Below are positions 8,822 through 14,580 of a DNA stretch of 22,519 nucleotides, one piece after another. A program made the translations under genes and the position numbers. The notes under the pieces were generated by a model. That model had not been told where the DNA came from and searched no databases. It was given only the letters and a program-made list of their open reading frames with translations. Every line of letters starts with the position of its first letter. Position 1 is the first letter of the stretch. The DNA lies in NCBI GenBank assembly GCA_030152145.1, contig JASLIL010000075.1, forward strand, positions 1-22,519, given 5' to 3'. This DNA is from Tissierellales bacterium. Lineage in GTDB: Bacteria > Bacillota > Clostridia > Tissierellales > JASKZW01.

Positions 8822-8850
8822 ATTATAGCATATTTTTTTACCTGAAAACA
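8822..8850 (-). promoter_or_regulatory. Promoter of the phosphoesterase-nagBA-CYTH-tldDE operon
   Basis: On the minus strand TG-C-TATAAT (TATAAT at 8827-8822) is an extended -10. The -35 region near 8845-8850 is weak (TGTTTT). The first start codon, TTG at 8790, follows 32 bases later, with AGGTGA before it. The -35 region falls inside one arm of the inverted repeat 8845-8852 / 8874-8881. Confidence 0.55.
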
Positions 8851-8881
8851 AGAAGCTCTATCTGTCCTATAACCTTGTTTT
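8845..8881. repeat. Inverted repeat over the nag operon -35 region
   Basis: AAAACAAG (8845-8852) and CTTGTTTT (8874-8881) form an 8-bp inverted repeat separated by 21 nt. Neither strand has a T-run right after it in the useful direction, so it is not a convincing terminator for the EIIA gene. One arm covers the -35 of the nag operon, so a repressor-binding site is possible. Confidence 0.35.
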
Positions 8882-9020
8882 TCTACCTATATTAAGGATT
8901 TACTCTATATTTCAAGCCTATTAATCCACTTGTTTTAAAAATACATTAATTTCCTCTACTAAGCTTTACTTCCAGTACATCTTCAAAAGTATTAGAGATT
9001 TAATCCATGATCAACTTTCT

Positions 9021-9500
9021 CTACTTAAGCTTTATAGTCATGAGATCCTGATCTGATCCTTCTACCTCTCCCAGTTTCTTATCCATACTGGAAACCTGGT
9101 CCATATTTGTAACAATAATAGGGGTTACCAATTCTTTCCCTGCATTTCTAATATAGTCCATGTCAAACTCCATAAGTTGATCTCCAACCTTTACCCTAGC
9201 TCCCTCTGAAGTAATTCTCTTAAAGCCTTCTCCATTTAACTCAACTGTATCAAGACCAATATGAATTAGAAGTTCAATTCCATTCTTACTCCTAAGACCT
9301 ATGGCATGATTTGTAGGGAATACAGTAACTACCTCTCCTTCTATTGGTGAAACTACCAGTCCATCTTCTGGAACTATAGCCACTCCGTCCCCAATCATCT
9401 TTTCTGAAAAAACCTTATCAGGTACCTCAGTAATATCTATAACCTTGCCTTTTATAGGCCCCATAACTGATAATTCCTTCTTCTTAAATATATTAAACAT
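9021..9500 (-). CDS. Glucose-type PTS EIIA component (EIIA-Glc/Crr-like)
   Basis: A 159-aa soluble PTS protein that accepts phosphate from HPr and passes it to a IIB/IIC permease, or acts as a regulator. It shows the family beta-sandwich motifs: DGVAIVPEDGLVVSPIEG (residues 38-55), FPTNHAIGLRSKNGIELLIH with His65 and the phosphorylated His80, and IGLDTVELNGEGF. These histidines correspond to His75 and His90 of E. coli EIIA-Glc. The start is ATG 9500: AGGAGG lies 9 nt before it, whereas the in-frame ATG 9 bases upstream touches the AGGAGG and could not use it. Last gene of a four-gene operon, 13 nt after the patatin gene. No IIB or IIC partner is in the window, so it must serve a permease encoded elsewhere. 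I see no clear terminator downstream. Confidence 0.9.
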   Translation of the reverse strand: MFNIFKKKELSVMGPIKGKVIDITEVPDKVFSEKMIGDGVAIVPEDGLVVSPIEGEVVTVFPTNHAIGLRSKNGIELLIHIGLDTVELNGEGFKRITSEGARVKVGDQLMEFDMDYIRNAGKELVTPIIVTNMDQVSSMDKKLGEVEGSDQDLMTIKLK

Positions 9501-9513
9501 AGTCAACATCCTC

Positions 9514-10380
9514 CTAATCTAACTTTTTGAGCCAATCCTTAAATTGATCCAGCTTATCATAAGCTTCCTTATAACCCTGAAGATATAATTTATAAAGTTT
9601 ATCCTTGTCCTTATCCAATCTGCCAACATTTATCTTTTCTAAGGGTCTGAAAACAAATATCTTACCTTCCTCTTCAAGTTTGAAAATATATTCCACTGTC
9701 TCATTATACATAATATGCCTTTTTTCTAATTTTTCCAAGACTCTCGGGTATCTTTTTAAATATTTTCTCGAAAAAAATCCTAATCTTTGGGGACTTTTTC
9801 TATAATCAGTGTTTCTAGTTAAAACTACTACATTATATTTATACCCATCTTCAATTGCCTTTCTAATAGGAATCGAATCAACTATGCCCCCATCAAAGTA
9901 AAGTTTATCCCCTACCCTTGATGGACTGGTTATTATAGGTAGGCTACTAGATGCTCTTAGATAGTCATTTATCTTCTCATTTGAAATAGTCTTATCCTCT
10001 AAAACATCTATATACTCTACACTTCCAGACTCTAACTCTGTAAGTGCTACCTTAAAAATCTTGCCTGATTTCCTAAAGCTTTCATAGTCAAAGGGCTCCT
10101 TTTCATTAGGTATTACATCATAAAGATAGTCCATATTTAAATATCCATCTCCAAATAAAAAATGCCTAAGGCCAGCTGCTTCCCTATCTCCCACCCGGTC
10201 CACAAAAACTTTTTTATTTCTACCTAACTGATTTGAAACATAGCTAGCCCCATTGCTGGCACCAGCAGAAACTCCAATTATATAGTTAAAGTCTATAGCT
10301 TCCTCCATAAACATATCCAAGACTCCAGAGGTATAGGCCCCTCTCATACCTCCACCTTCAAGGACCAAGCCTACTTCCAT
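9514..10380 (-). CDS. Patatin-like phospholipase (RssA/YchK-type)
   Basis: A 288-aa Ser-Asp dyad hydrolase of the patatin family, the class that cleaves acyl chains from lipids. The oxyanion loop GGGMRG is at residues 9-14, the nucleophile Ser38 is in GVSAG, and the catalytic Asp163 is in YFDGGIVDSIPI; all key residues are present. No signal peptide, so it is cytosolic or peripheral. The start is ATG 10380, because AGGAGG is 7 nt upstream; the in-frame GTG two codons earlier is too close to it. It begins 2 nt after the stop of the kinase gene, so translation is probably coupled. The substrate is unknown, and nothing in the operon makes or uses lipids. Confidence 0.88.
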   Translation of the reverse strand: MEVGLVLEGGGMRGAYTSGVLDMFMEEAIDFNYIIGVSAGASNGASYVSNQLGRNKKVFVDRVGDREAAGLRHFLFGDGYLNMDYLYDVIPNEKEPFDYESFRKSGKIFKVALTELESGSVEYIDVLEDKTISNEKINDYLRASSSLPIITSPSRVGDKLYFDGGIVDSIPIRKAIEDGYKYNVVVLTRNTDYRKSPQRLGFFSRKYLKRYPRVLEKLEKRHIMYNETVEYIFKLEEEGKIFVFRPLEKINVGRLDKDKDKLYKLYLQGYKEAYDKLDQFKDWLKKLD

Positions 10381-10382
10381 AA

Positions 10383-11321
10383 TCACTCCTCCTTAAACTC
10401 AACTACAGTAAGATCTATGGAACTTAAGATCTCCTTCATCTTAACCATATCTATAAAACCTTCACCATACTCTATTCCCGAAGCCAGGGCAGAAGCTGCT
10501 CCCAATCTTAACCCATAATCAAAGTCATAATTTCTAATCTGTGAAATTATAAAACCTGCTAAAAATCCATCATTACAATTATTCCTATTAAGCTTAAGCC
10601 TATAGGGCAATTCCAGTATATAAGCCCTATTCTCATGAAAAACATAGTAGATATCCAAATCATACTCTATAGCCAAAATAGTATCTCTAGCCTCAACCAT
10701 ACTTCTACCAAGATTAATAATATCTTCATAACTATCAAGCCTTATCTTGTAAACCTCTTCTAGATCCAGTCTATTTATAACCAAAAGATCCAAATCCTCT
10801 TCTATAATAGCCCTGTCCATAGACAGATTATAGCTTAGGTAAACTTTTTTATCCAAATCCTTGGCTATTAAAAAAAGATCTCTATAGACATCCTTGGGGC
10901 AACCTTTTGGTATAGTACCAGAAAGGCTAACTGCCTCTTCCCCCTTCAAGCTATCCCTGTAAAGCTTATAAAAATCCTTAAGATTTTCAGAAGATACATA
11001 GGGGCTAGGTTCCAGTATTTTTGTCTCCAGACCATCTTCAGTAACAATACTTATGGCATTCTTAGTATCGCTACTTATTCTCACAAAAATAGAGTTTATT
11101 TCATTCCTATCTAAAAATTCCTTGGCATATATACCTGATTGCCCACCTAAGAAACCTAAAACAGTAATATCCTCCCCATACTGGCCAACCATTCTACCTG
11201 TATTTATTCCACCACCTTCTGGTATATAAAACACTTCCTCTGCTTCATAGAACTTACCTCTATCAAGATCTTTTAAAGTTACCCTCCTGGCTAAAATTGG
11301 ATCCAAGGCCACGGCAATCAT
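10383..11321 (-). CDS. PfkB-family sugar kinase, 1-phosphofructokinase/tagatose-6-P kinase type, with an altered active-site loop
   Basis: A 312-aa member of the PfkB/ribokinase family, hexose-phosphate branch. Features: a substrate-binding EGGGINTGRM (residues 35-44, where GGKGxNVAR is usual), GFLGGQSG (57-64), LSGTIPKG, and near the C-terminus NCNDGFLAGF in place of the normal GAGD-type anion hole. The catalytic base Asp251 is kept but the glycines before it are replaced. The family phosphorylates fructose-1-P, tagatose-6-P and related sugars with ATP. The altered loops make the substrate and even the activity uncertain. GGGGGAG precedes ATG 11321. It is 16 nt after the HAD gene and 2 nt before the patatin start, and with EIIA downstream this suggests a role near PTS sugar metabolism. 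Confidence 0.8.
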   Translation of the reverse strand: MIAVALDPILARRVTLKDLDRGKFYEAEEVFYIPEGGGINTGRMVGQYGEDITVLGFLGGQSGIYAKEFLDRNEINSIFVRISSDTKNAISIVTEDGLETKILEPSPYVSSENLKDFYKLYRDSLKGEEAVSLSGTIPKGCPKDVYRDLFLIAKDLDKKVYLSYNLSMDRAIIEEDLDLLVINRLDLEEVYKIRLDSYEDIINLGRSMVEARDTILAIEYDLDIYYVFHENRAYILELPYRLKLNRNNCNDGFLAGFIISQIRNYDFDYGLRLGAASALASGIEYGEGFIDMVKMKEILSSIDLTVVEFKEE

Positions 11322-11337
11322 ATTGACTCCCCCTTAA

Positions 11338-12000
11338 CTAAAGAAATATTTTCTCATTTATATCATTAAAATCCTGCCAATCCATATAGGAAACTCCATC
11401 CTTCTTACAATACTCCACCAGTTCCCCCTTAGCAAATACTAGCTCTGCTACATTAGATACCCATCTATCTGTATGCCCATCTCCTATGAATACAATATTT
11501 TTTCTTTTTTCCTTAAATTCCTTATATCTTTGAATCTTACAGTTACCACAAGGAGCATTATCACAACAATTTAAATTATCACCATCATAAAACTCCACAT
11601 CTATATCCCTATCATTAAAAATCAATCTATTTCCATAAACCTCTATATCTTGCAGGCCATACTTATCTAAAAATGGAAAGATTCCATTGGTAAAACCTCC
11701 ACTTACAATTGCAAAGGGAATTTCCTTAGATCTTAAGTTCTGACAGAAATCCTTAAAACCCTCTGTCAGCTTGAAATTATCCAAAACATAGTTTATATAC
11801 TCTTCCTCAGTTAAATTTATCTCCTTAAACATAAGTCTCACAAGCTCAAGCTTACCATGCTTTCCCTGGCTATACTCTTCTGCCAGTTTATTTATTCTTT
11901 CTGCCGCAACTTCTTCAAATAGTAGTTCATTTGTATCCTTGTCTGTTATGGTTCCATCAAAATCTATTAGAACCGCCATATTTTCATAATCTCTTAGCAT
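11338..12000 (-). CDS. MtnX-like HAD-superfamily phosphatase
   Basis: A 220-aa class IB HAD phosphatase. Motif I is DFDGT with the nucleophile Asp13 and Asp15, motif II is AIVSGGF with Ser100, and motif IV is GDGHTD (173-178). An insert has four cysteines, CC at 145-146 and C151xxC154 (NAPCGNCK), as in MtnX (2-hydroxy-3-keto-5-methylthiopentenyl-1-phosphate phosphatase) and its relatives; they could bind a metal. No methionine-salvage gene is nearby, so the true substrate is open; phosphoserine phosphatase is the other relative. ATG 12000 has GGAGG 5 nt upstream. First gene of the operon HAD-PfkB-patatin-EIIA, with its promoter at 12030-12056. Confidence 0.8.
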   Translation of the reverse strand: MLRDYENMAVLIDFDGTITDKDTNELLFEEVAAERINKLAEEYSQGKHGKLELVRLMFKEINLTEEEYINYVLDNFKLTEGFKDFCQNLRSKEIPFAIVSGGFTNGIFPFLDKYGLQDIEVYGNRLIFNDRDIDVEFYDGDNLNCCDNAPCGNCKIQRYKEFKEKRKNIVFIGDGHTDRWVSNVAELVFAKGELVEYCKKDGVSYMDWQDFNDINEKIFL

Positions 12001-12029
12001 ATATATACCTCCATAAACTTAATGAATCT

Positions 12030-12056
12030 ATTATATCATAATTGGCTTTTTACCAA
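12030..12056 (-). promoter_or_regulatory. Promoter of the HAD-PfkB-patatin-EIIA operon, with an overlapping inverted repeat
   Basis: On the minus strand TG-A-TATAAT (TATAAT at 12035-12030) is an extended -10 about 30 bases before the ATG at 12000. TTGGTA at 12056-12051 is the best -35 match, though the spacer is only 15. ATTGG (12041-12045) and CCAAT (12053-12057) form an inverted repeat inside this promoter, a plausible operator. Confidence 0.55.
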
Positions 12057-12125
12057 TGGAAATATTTACCTATCCCCTTATCTGGAAAAATCATAGGCTT
12101 CTCTAGATATCTAGTAAAAAACATA

Positions 12126-12154
12126 TTGAAATCCATTATCATTTATAATATAAT
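12126..12154 (+). promoter_or_regulatory. Promoter of the plus-strand metallophosphoesterase gene
   Basis: TTGAAA (12126-12131), a 17-nt spacer and TATAAT (12149-12154) form a near-consensus sigma-A promoter. It lies 31 bases before the TTG start at 12186, with GAGGTGA between. It is divergent from the HAD operon promoter. Confidence 0.7.
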
Positions 12155-12185
12155 TAAGCTCTATAAATTCGGATGAGGTGATGTT

Positions 12186-12779
12186 TTGAAAAATATCTAT
12201 TTAATATCAGATACACACTTTGGCCATTGGTTTGCAAACTTTCTTTGGAATAGGCCCTTTAAAAACCTAAAAGTTATGAATGAAAAGATAATCGAAAATT
12301 GGAATAAGACTGTTGATGAGGATGACTATATCTTAATAGTGGGGGATTTCTTTGCTGGCAGCCAGGCTTTCTCCAACTACCTTTTGTCCAATCTAAAGGG
12401 TAAAAAAATCCTCATAAAGGGCAACCATGACTTTAAGTATAGGTACAGGAAGCTTTTTAAGGATCAAAACATAAAGATTTTTAACAGGCTTAGCTTCCAC
12501 TTCAAGGACAAGGAAATTCTTTTAACCCATAAGGCAACAAAGGATCTTCCTGACAATACCATAAACATTCATGGTCACTATCATAGGTTCCACATTCCCC
12601 TTGGTTTTGAAAAGTCAAAATACTTTAATGTAAATGTAGACCTAAATGATTATAGGCCAGTTTTACTGGAAGATATAATTGAAAAGAAATTTAAGGAAAG
12701 ACTAGAAATGGATTGTAAACTATCCCTTCTAGAGCAAATTCAATACTCCAAGAAAAACCTAGCCTACAGTCTTTCATAA
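12186..12779 (+). CDS. Calcineurin-like metallophosphoesterase, phage/YfcE-like small type
   Basis: A 197-aa metallophosphoesterase, different in type from the one heading the nag operon. Motifs: SDTHFGH (Asp9, His11), IVGDFF (Asp54), IKGNHD (Asn80, His81), LLTHKA and HGHYHRF. The DTHFGHxN..., R.F ... MNE.II.NWN layout is common in small stand-alone phosphoesterases of bacteria and phages with unknown physiological substrates. The start is TTG 12186 with GAGGTGAT just before it; the ATG at 12181 runs into a stop after one further codon. The C-terminal about 40 residues (KERLEMDCKLSLLEQIQYSK) are a helical tail. A single-gene unit: its promoter at 12126-12154 and the terminator at 12784-12822 bracket it. 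Confidence 0.85.
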   Translation: MKNIYLISDTHFGHWFANFLWNRPFKNLKVMNEKIIENWNKTVDEDDYILIVGDFFAGSQAFSNYLLSNLKGKKILIKGNHDFKYRYRKLFKDQNIKIFNRLSFHFKDKEILLTHKATKDLPDNTINIHGHYHRFHIPLGFEKSKYFNVNVDLNDYRPVLLEDIIEKKFKERLEMDCKLSLLEQIQYSKKNLAYSLS

Positions 12780-12783
12780 AAAG

Positions 12784-12830
12784 GGGCTGTTTCATAACTA
12801 ATATTTACTTATGAAACAGCCCTTTATTTT
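12784..12830. terminator. Rho-independent terminator after the plus-strand phosphoesterase gene
   Basis: A 14-bp stem, GGGCTGTTTCATAA (12784-12797) / TTATGAAACAGCCC (12809-12822), with an 11-nt loop, then TTTATTTTATT on the plus strand. It starts 4 bases after the TAA. The minus strand also ends in CCCCTTTTT, so it can work in both directions. Its arm and loop include the 17-nt word shared with the terminator at 14536-14574. Confidence 0.9.
12791..12807. repeat. 17-nt direct repeat, copy 1
   Basis: TTCATAACTAATATTTA at this position is identical to 14541-14557. Both copies are the inner left arm plus loop of a hairpin terminator, and together they bracket the acyltransferase segment. Confidence 0.75.
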
Positions 12831-12834
12831 ATTA

Positions 12835-12972
12835 TTAAAATATAAGATTTTTTAGAAATCTACCTTCTCCATCTATATTGCTTAATCCTTCAATAATACT
12901 TTTCTTATTCATACTATTTCTTAAATCTGACTTAATATAAATAGTTCTTATCCCTTTAATTTCATAACAACC
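12835..12972 (-). pseudogene. Open-frame remnant of an unidentified protein
   Basis: On the minus strand a frame of 45 codons runs from just after a stop at 12973-12975 to TAA at 12835-12837. It contains EIKGIRTIYIKSDLRNS and IIEGLSNIDGEGRFLKNLIF. The residue composition looks protein-like, but there is no ATG with a ribosome site (the only Met is mid-frame) and no upstream continuation in this frame. It reads like the surviving C-terminal end of a decayed gene, with the terminator at 12784-12822 in the right place for it. I do not recognise the family, and chance is possible. Confidence 0.25.
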
Positions 12973-13076
12973 TTATAATAATTAAACATATTGGGCTATA
13001 AGCTTTGATACATCTTATATTCATTTAAAGTTGAGTTTGTAGATTGAAGATTCAAATAATCAGCTAGTGTTATTAA

Positions 13077-13212
13077 GATAGAACACTAATTGGAGGAAAG
13101 CTAGAATTTATCTCTACAAATAAAGATGAAGGTTAGGACAGTTACTTTCGCTAAGTTAGTAGGACTTGAGCCTTGGTTTATTGATAAAAATCTTAACTTA
13201 TACTATAATTAA
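13077..13212 (+). pseudogene. Frameshifted relic resembling the C-terminal end of a sensor histidine kinase
   Basis: One plus-strand frame (13077-13136) reads DRTLIGGKLEFISTNKDEG and then stops. From 13126 a second frame reads KVRTVTFAKLVGLEPWF and ends at TAA 13210-13212. Joined with a frameshift, LIGGKLEFIS...DEG...TVTF matches the pattern at the end of HATPase_c domains of LiaS/NarX-type kinases (R...LGG.LEI.S..G.GT.VTF). No upstream kinase parts (H box, N box) are visible, and there is no start or ribosome site. It is therefore a short relic, if genuine. The match rests on pattern recall and is short. Confidence 0.35.
13181..13209 (+). promoter_or_regulatory. Promoter of the acyltransferase gene
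   Basis: TTGATA (13181-13186), a 17-nt spacer and TATAAT (13204-13209): five of six and six of six matches to the sigma-A consensus. AGGAGG follows, then ATG 13245, giving a leader of about 28 nt. The promoter overlaps the relic reading frame ending at 13212. Confidence 0.75.
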
Positions 13213-13244
13213 ACCGTGCTAAATCCAAATGTAGGAGGAGTTTT

Positions 13245-14282
13245 ATGGTATTTGTATTACTTTTTGTAGTAGGGATTTGCTTCTATCAGGTTGAAATTTC
13301 TAAAATAAATAATTATCAATTAGACTATATGTCCATAGAAAAAACTAAATCAATAAAGGGAATTTTTACCCTAATGGTATTTTTAAGTCACTTCGCCCAA
13401 TATGTAGACTTAAATAGTCCTTTAGATAGGCCCTACTTACTAGTGAAAGATTTTTTAGGCCAGTTAGTAGTTACTATGTTTTTATTTTATTCTGGCTATG
13501 GTGTTTTAGAATTCATAAGGAAAAAGGGCCATGACTATGTAGATGATCTTCCTAAAAAACGTATTTTAAAGGTACTTTTTGACTTTGACTTGGCAATTAT
13601 TTTATTTCTAATAGTAGCCTATTTTTTAGGGAAAAAATATAGGCTAACTACTATTTTATTGTCTTTTATAGGTTGGACTTCTGTTGGAAATAGTAACTGG
13701 TATATATTTGTAATCCTAATAACCTATATATTTACCTATATGGCCTTTAAAGTATCTAAGGATAATTATTTTTTAGGGGTTACTTTAGTTTTATTCCTAT
13801 CAGGTCTATATATTTACTTAGTTAGAAACTTTAGACCTAGTTATTCCTACAATACTATATTTTGTTATGGGCCGGGAATGCTTTATTCTCTTTATAGGGA
13901 CAAGATAGAGAATTTTATCTTTAAGAATAAATTTACCTACCTCCTAAGTTTTATAGTAAGTTTAGGAATATTTATACTTACCTATAAGGTGAAAAATAAG
14001 CTTTGGGCCTTTCAAATAAGAGCTATATTTTTTATAGGCCTAGTAATTTTAATAAGTATGAAGATTTCCTTTAATAATCTTATTTTAAACTGGGTAGGCG
14101 GTCATTTATTTAGTATTTATATCCTACAGAGAATTCCTATGATGATTTTGAGAAAGGTTGAATTCGTCCAATCTAGAACTTATTTATACTTAGTTTTGAC
14201 AGCTTTCTCAACAGGGCTAATAGCCTATATATTTACTAAGGTAAGTAAGATACTTTATAATAAATTGATTTTAGGAATATAG
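13245..14282 (+). CDS. Acyltransferase-3 family membrane protein
   Basis: A 345-aa polytopic protein with roughly ten hydrophobic segments, the first at residues 2-15. The family signature is present: Lys38 and His49 fit the R/K-X10-H active-site motif (SIKGIFTLMVFLSHF), followed by LFYSGYGVLEFI at 80-91 (the usual FF.SGF motif) and NSNWYIFVI in a later segment. Such proteins move acetyl or other acyl groups across the membrane onto cell-wall polymers, exopolysaccharide or lipids (OafA, OatA N-terminal domain). There is no attached SGNH domain, so it would need an external partner or act alone. The ATG has AGGAGG 6 nt upstream. It is alone in its unit, surrounded by degraded sequence, and is a likely recent arrival. 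Confidence 0.75.
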   Translation: MVFVLLFVVGICFYQVEISKINNYQLDYMSIEKTKSIKGIFTLMVFLSHFAQYVDLNSPLDRPYLLVKDFLGQLVVTMFLFYSGYGVLEFIRKKGHDYVDDLPKKRILKVLFDFDLAIILFLIVAYFLGKKYRLTTILLSFIGWTSVGNSNWYIFVILITYIFTYMAFKVSKDNYFLGVTLVLFLSGLYIYLVRNFRPSYSYNTIFCYGPGMLYSLYRDKIENFIFKNKFTYLLSFIVSLGIFILTYKVKNKLWAFQIRAIFFIGLVILISMKISFNNLILNWVGGHLFSIYILQRIPMMILRKVEFVQSRTYLYLVLTAFSTGLIAYIFTKVSKILYNKLILGI

Positions 14283-14284
14283 AA

Positions 14285-14312
14285 AGGGGCTCTTTCAAAA
14301 AGAAAAGCCCCT
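14285..14312 (+). terminator. Stem-loop just after the acyltransferase stop
   Basis: AGGGGCT (14285-14291) pairs with AGCCCCT (14306-14312), and TTTC (14293-14296) with GAAA (14302-14305), leaving one bulged C and a 5-nt loop. It starts 2 bases after the stop codon. The following CTCTTAAAG is a poor T-run, so termination may be partial. Confidence 0.5.
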
Positions 14313-14535
14313 CTCTTAAAGTTATTCAAAAATAAATTTTTATATGCTGAATTGCAATAAATAGTGCGACACTTAATCTAAACAATTAAATTCGTATAGA
14401 AATATTTCAAATGCTGTATCAAATACTAGACATTTTCTCCGTCTAGCATTTATCTTTTTTGCCATGCATTATAGAATCTAACATAAGAAAAAATCATAAG
14501 ATCTTAAAATGTGAATCTAGCAAAGTTATAAAAAA
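14313..14535. other. Gene-free 220-bp stretch with a hairpin and a possible relic
   Basis: Contains CTAGAC (14426-14431) / GTCTAG (14441-14446) nested inside AATGCT (14410-14415) / AGCATT (14445-14450), and a 30-codon minus-strand frame from ATG 14465 (MAKKINARRRKCLVFDTAFE and on to a TAA) with no ribosome site. The frame vaguely recalls the start of a tyrosine recombinase but is too short to assign. Confidence 0.35.
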
Positions 14536-14580
14536 AGCTATTCATAACTAATATTTAGTTAGTTATGAATAGCTCCTTTT
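14536..14580. terminator. Rho-independent terminator of the adh-corA-lipoprotein-615aa operon
   Basis: A perfect 15-bp stem, AGCTATTCATAACTA (14536-14550) / TAGTTATGAATAGCT (14560-14574), with a 9-nt loop and a long T-run on the minus strand. It lies 6 bases beyond the TAA at 14581-14583. The plus strand also has CCTTTTTT, so it can stop transcription coming from the acyltransferase side as well. Confidence 0.9.
14541..14557. repeat. 17-nt direct repeat, copy 2
   Basis: Identical to 12791-12807 (TTCATAACTAATATTTA), and like it placed within a terminator hairpin. It marks the right edge of the acyltransferase segment. Confidence 0.75.

Larger units (their letters stand above)
12973..13244. 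other. Intergenic stretch before the acyltransferase, with relic coding sequence and a promoter
   Basis: Together with 12835-12972 this makes a 400-bp stretch without an intact gene. It holds the histidine-kinase-like relic (13077-13212) and the acyltransferase promoter (13181-13209). 12973-13076 shows nothing I can interpret. Confidence 0.6.

Noticed and set aside
8845..8881. Inverted repeat as terminator of the EIIA operon
   Set aside because: On the minus strand it is followed by AGGTAAAAAAA, not a T-run, and it overlaps the next operon's promoter.
9605..9805. 66-codon plus-strand frame opposite the patatin gene
   Set aside because: Antisense shadow without start signal or motif.
13126..13212. 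28-codon plus-strand ORF starting MKVRTVTF as a small gene
   Set aside because: No ribosome site and it overlaps the relic and the acyltransferase promoter; better explained as the frameshifted end of a decayed gene.
14376..14465. Minus-strand 29-aa frame MAKKINARRRK... as a recombinase gene
   Set aside because: Too short, no ribosome site, and the similarity to integrase N-termini is only an impression; kept only as a note in the intergenic feature.
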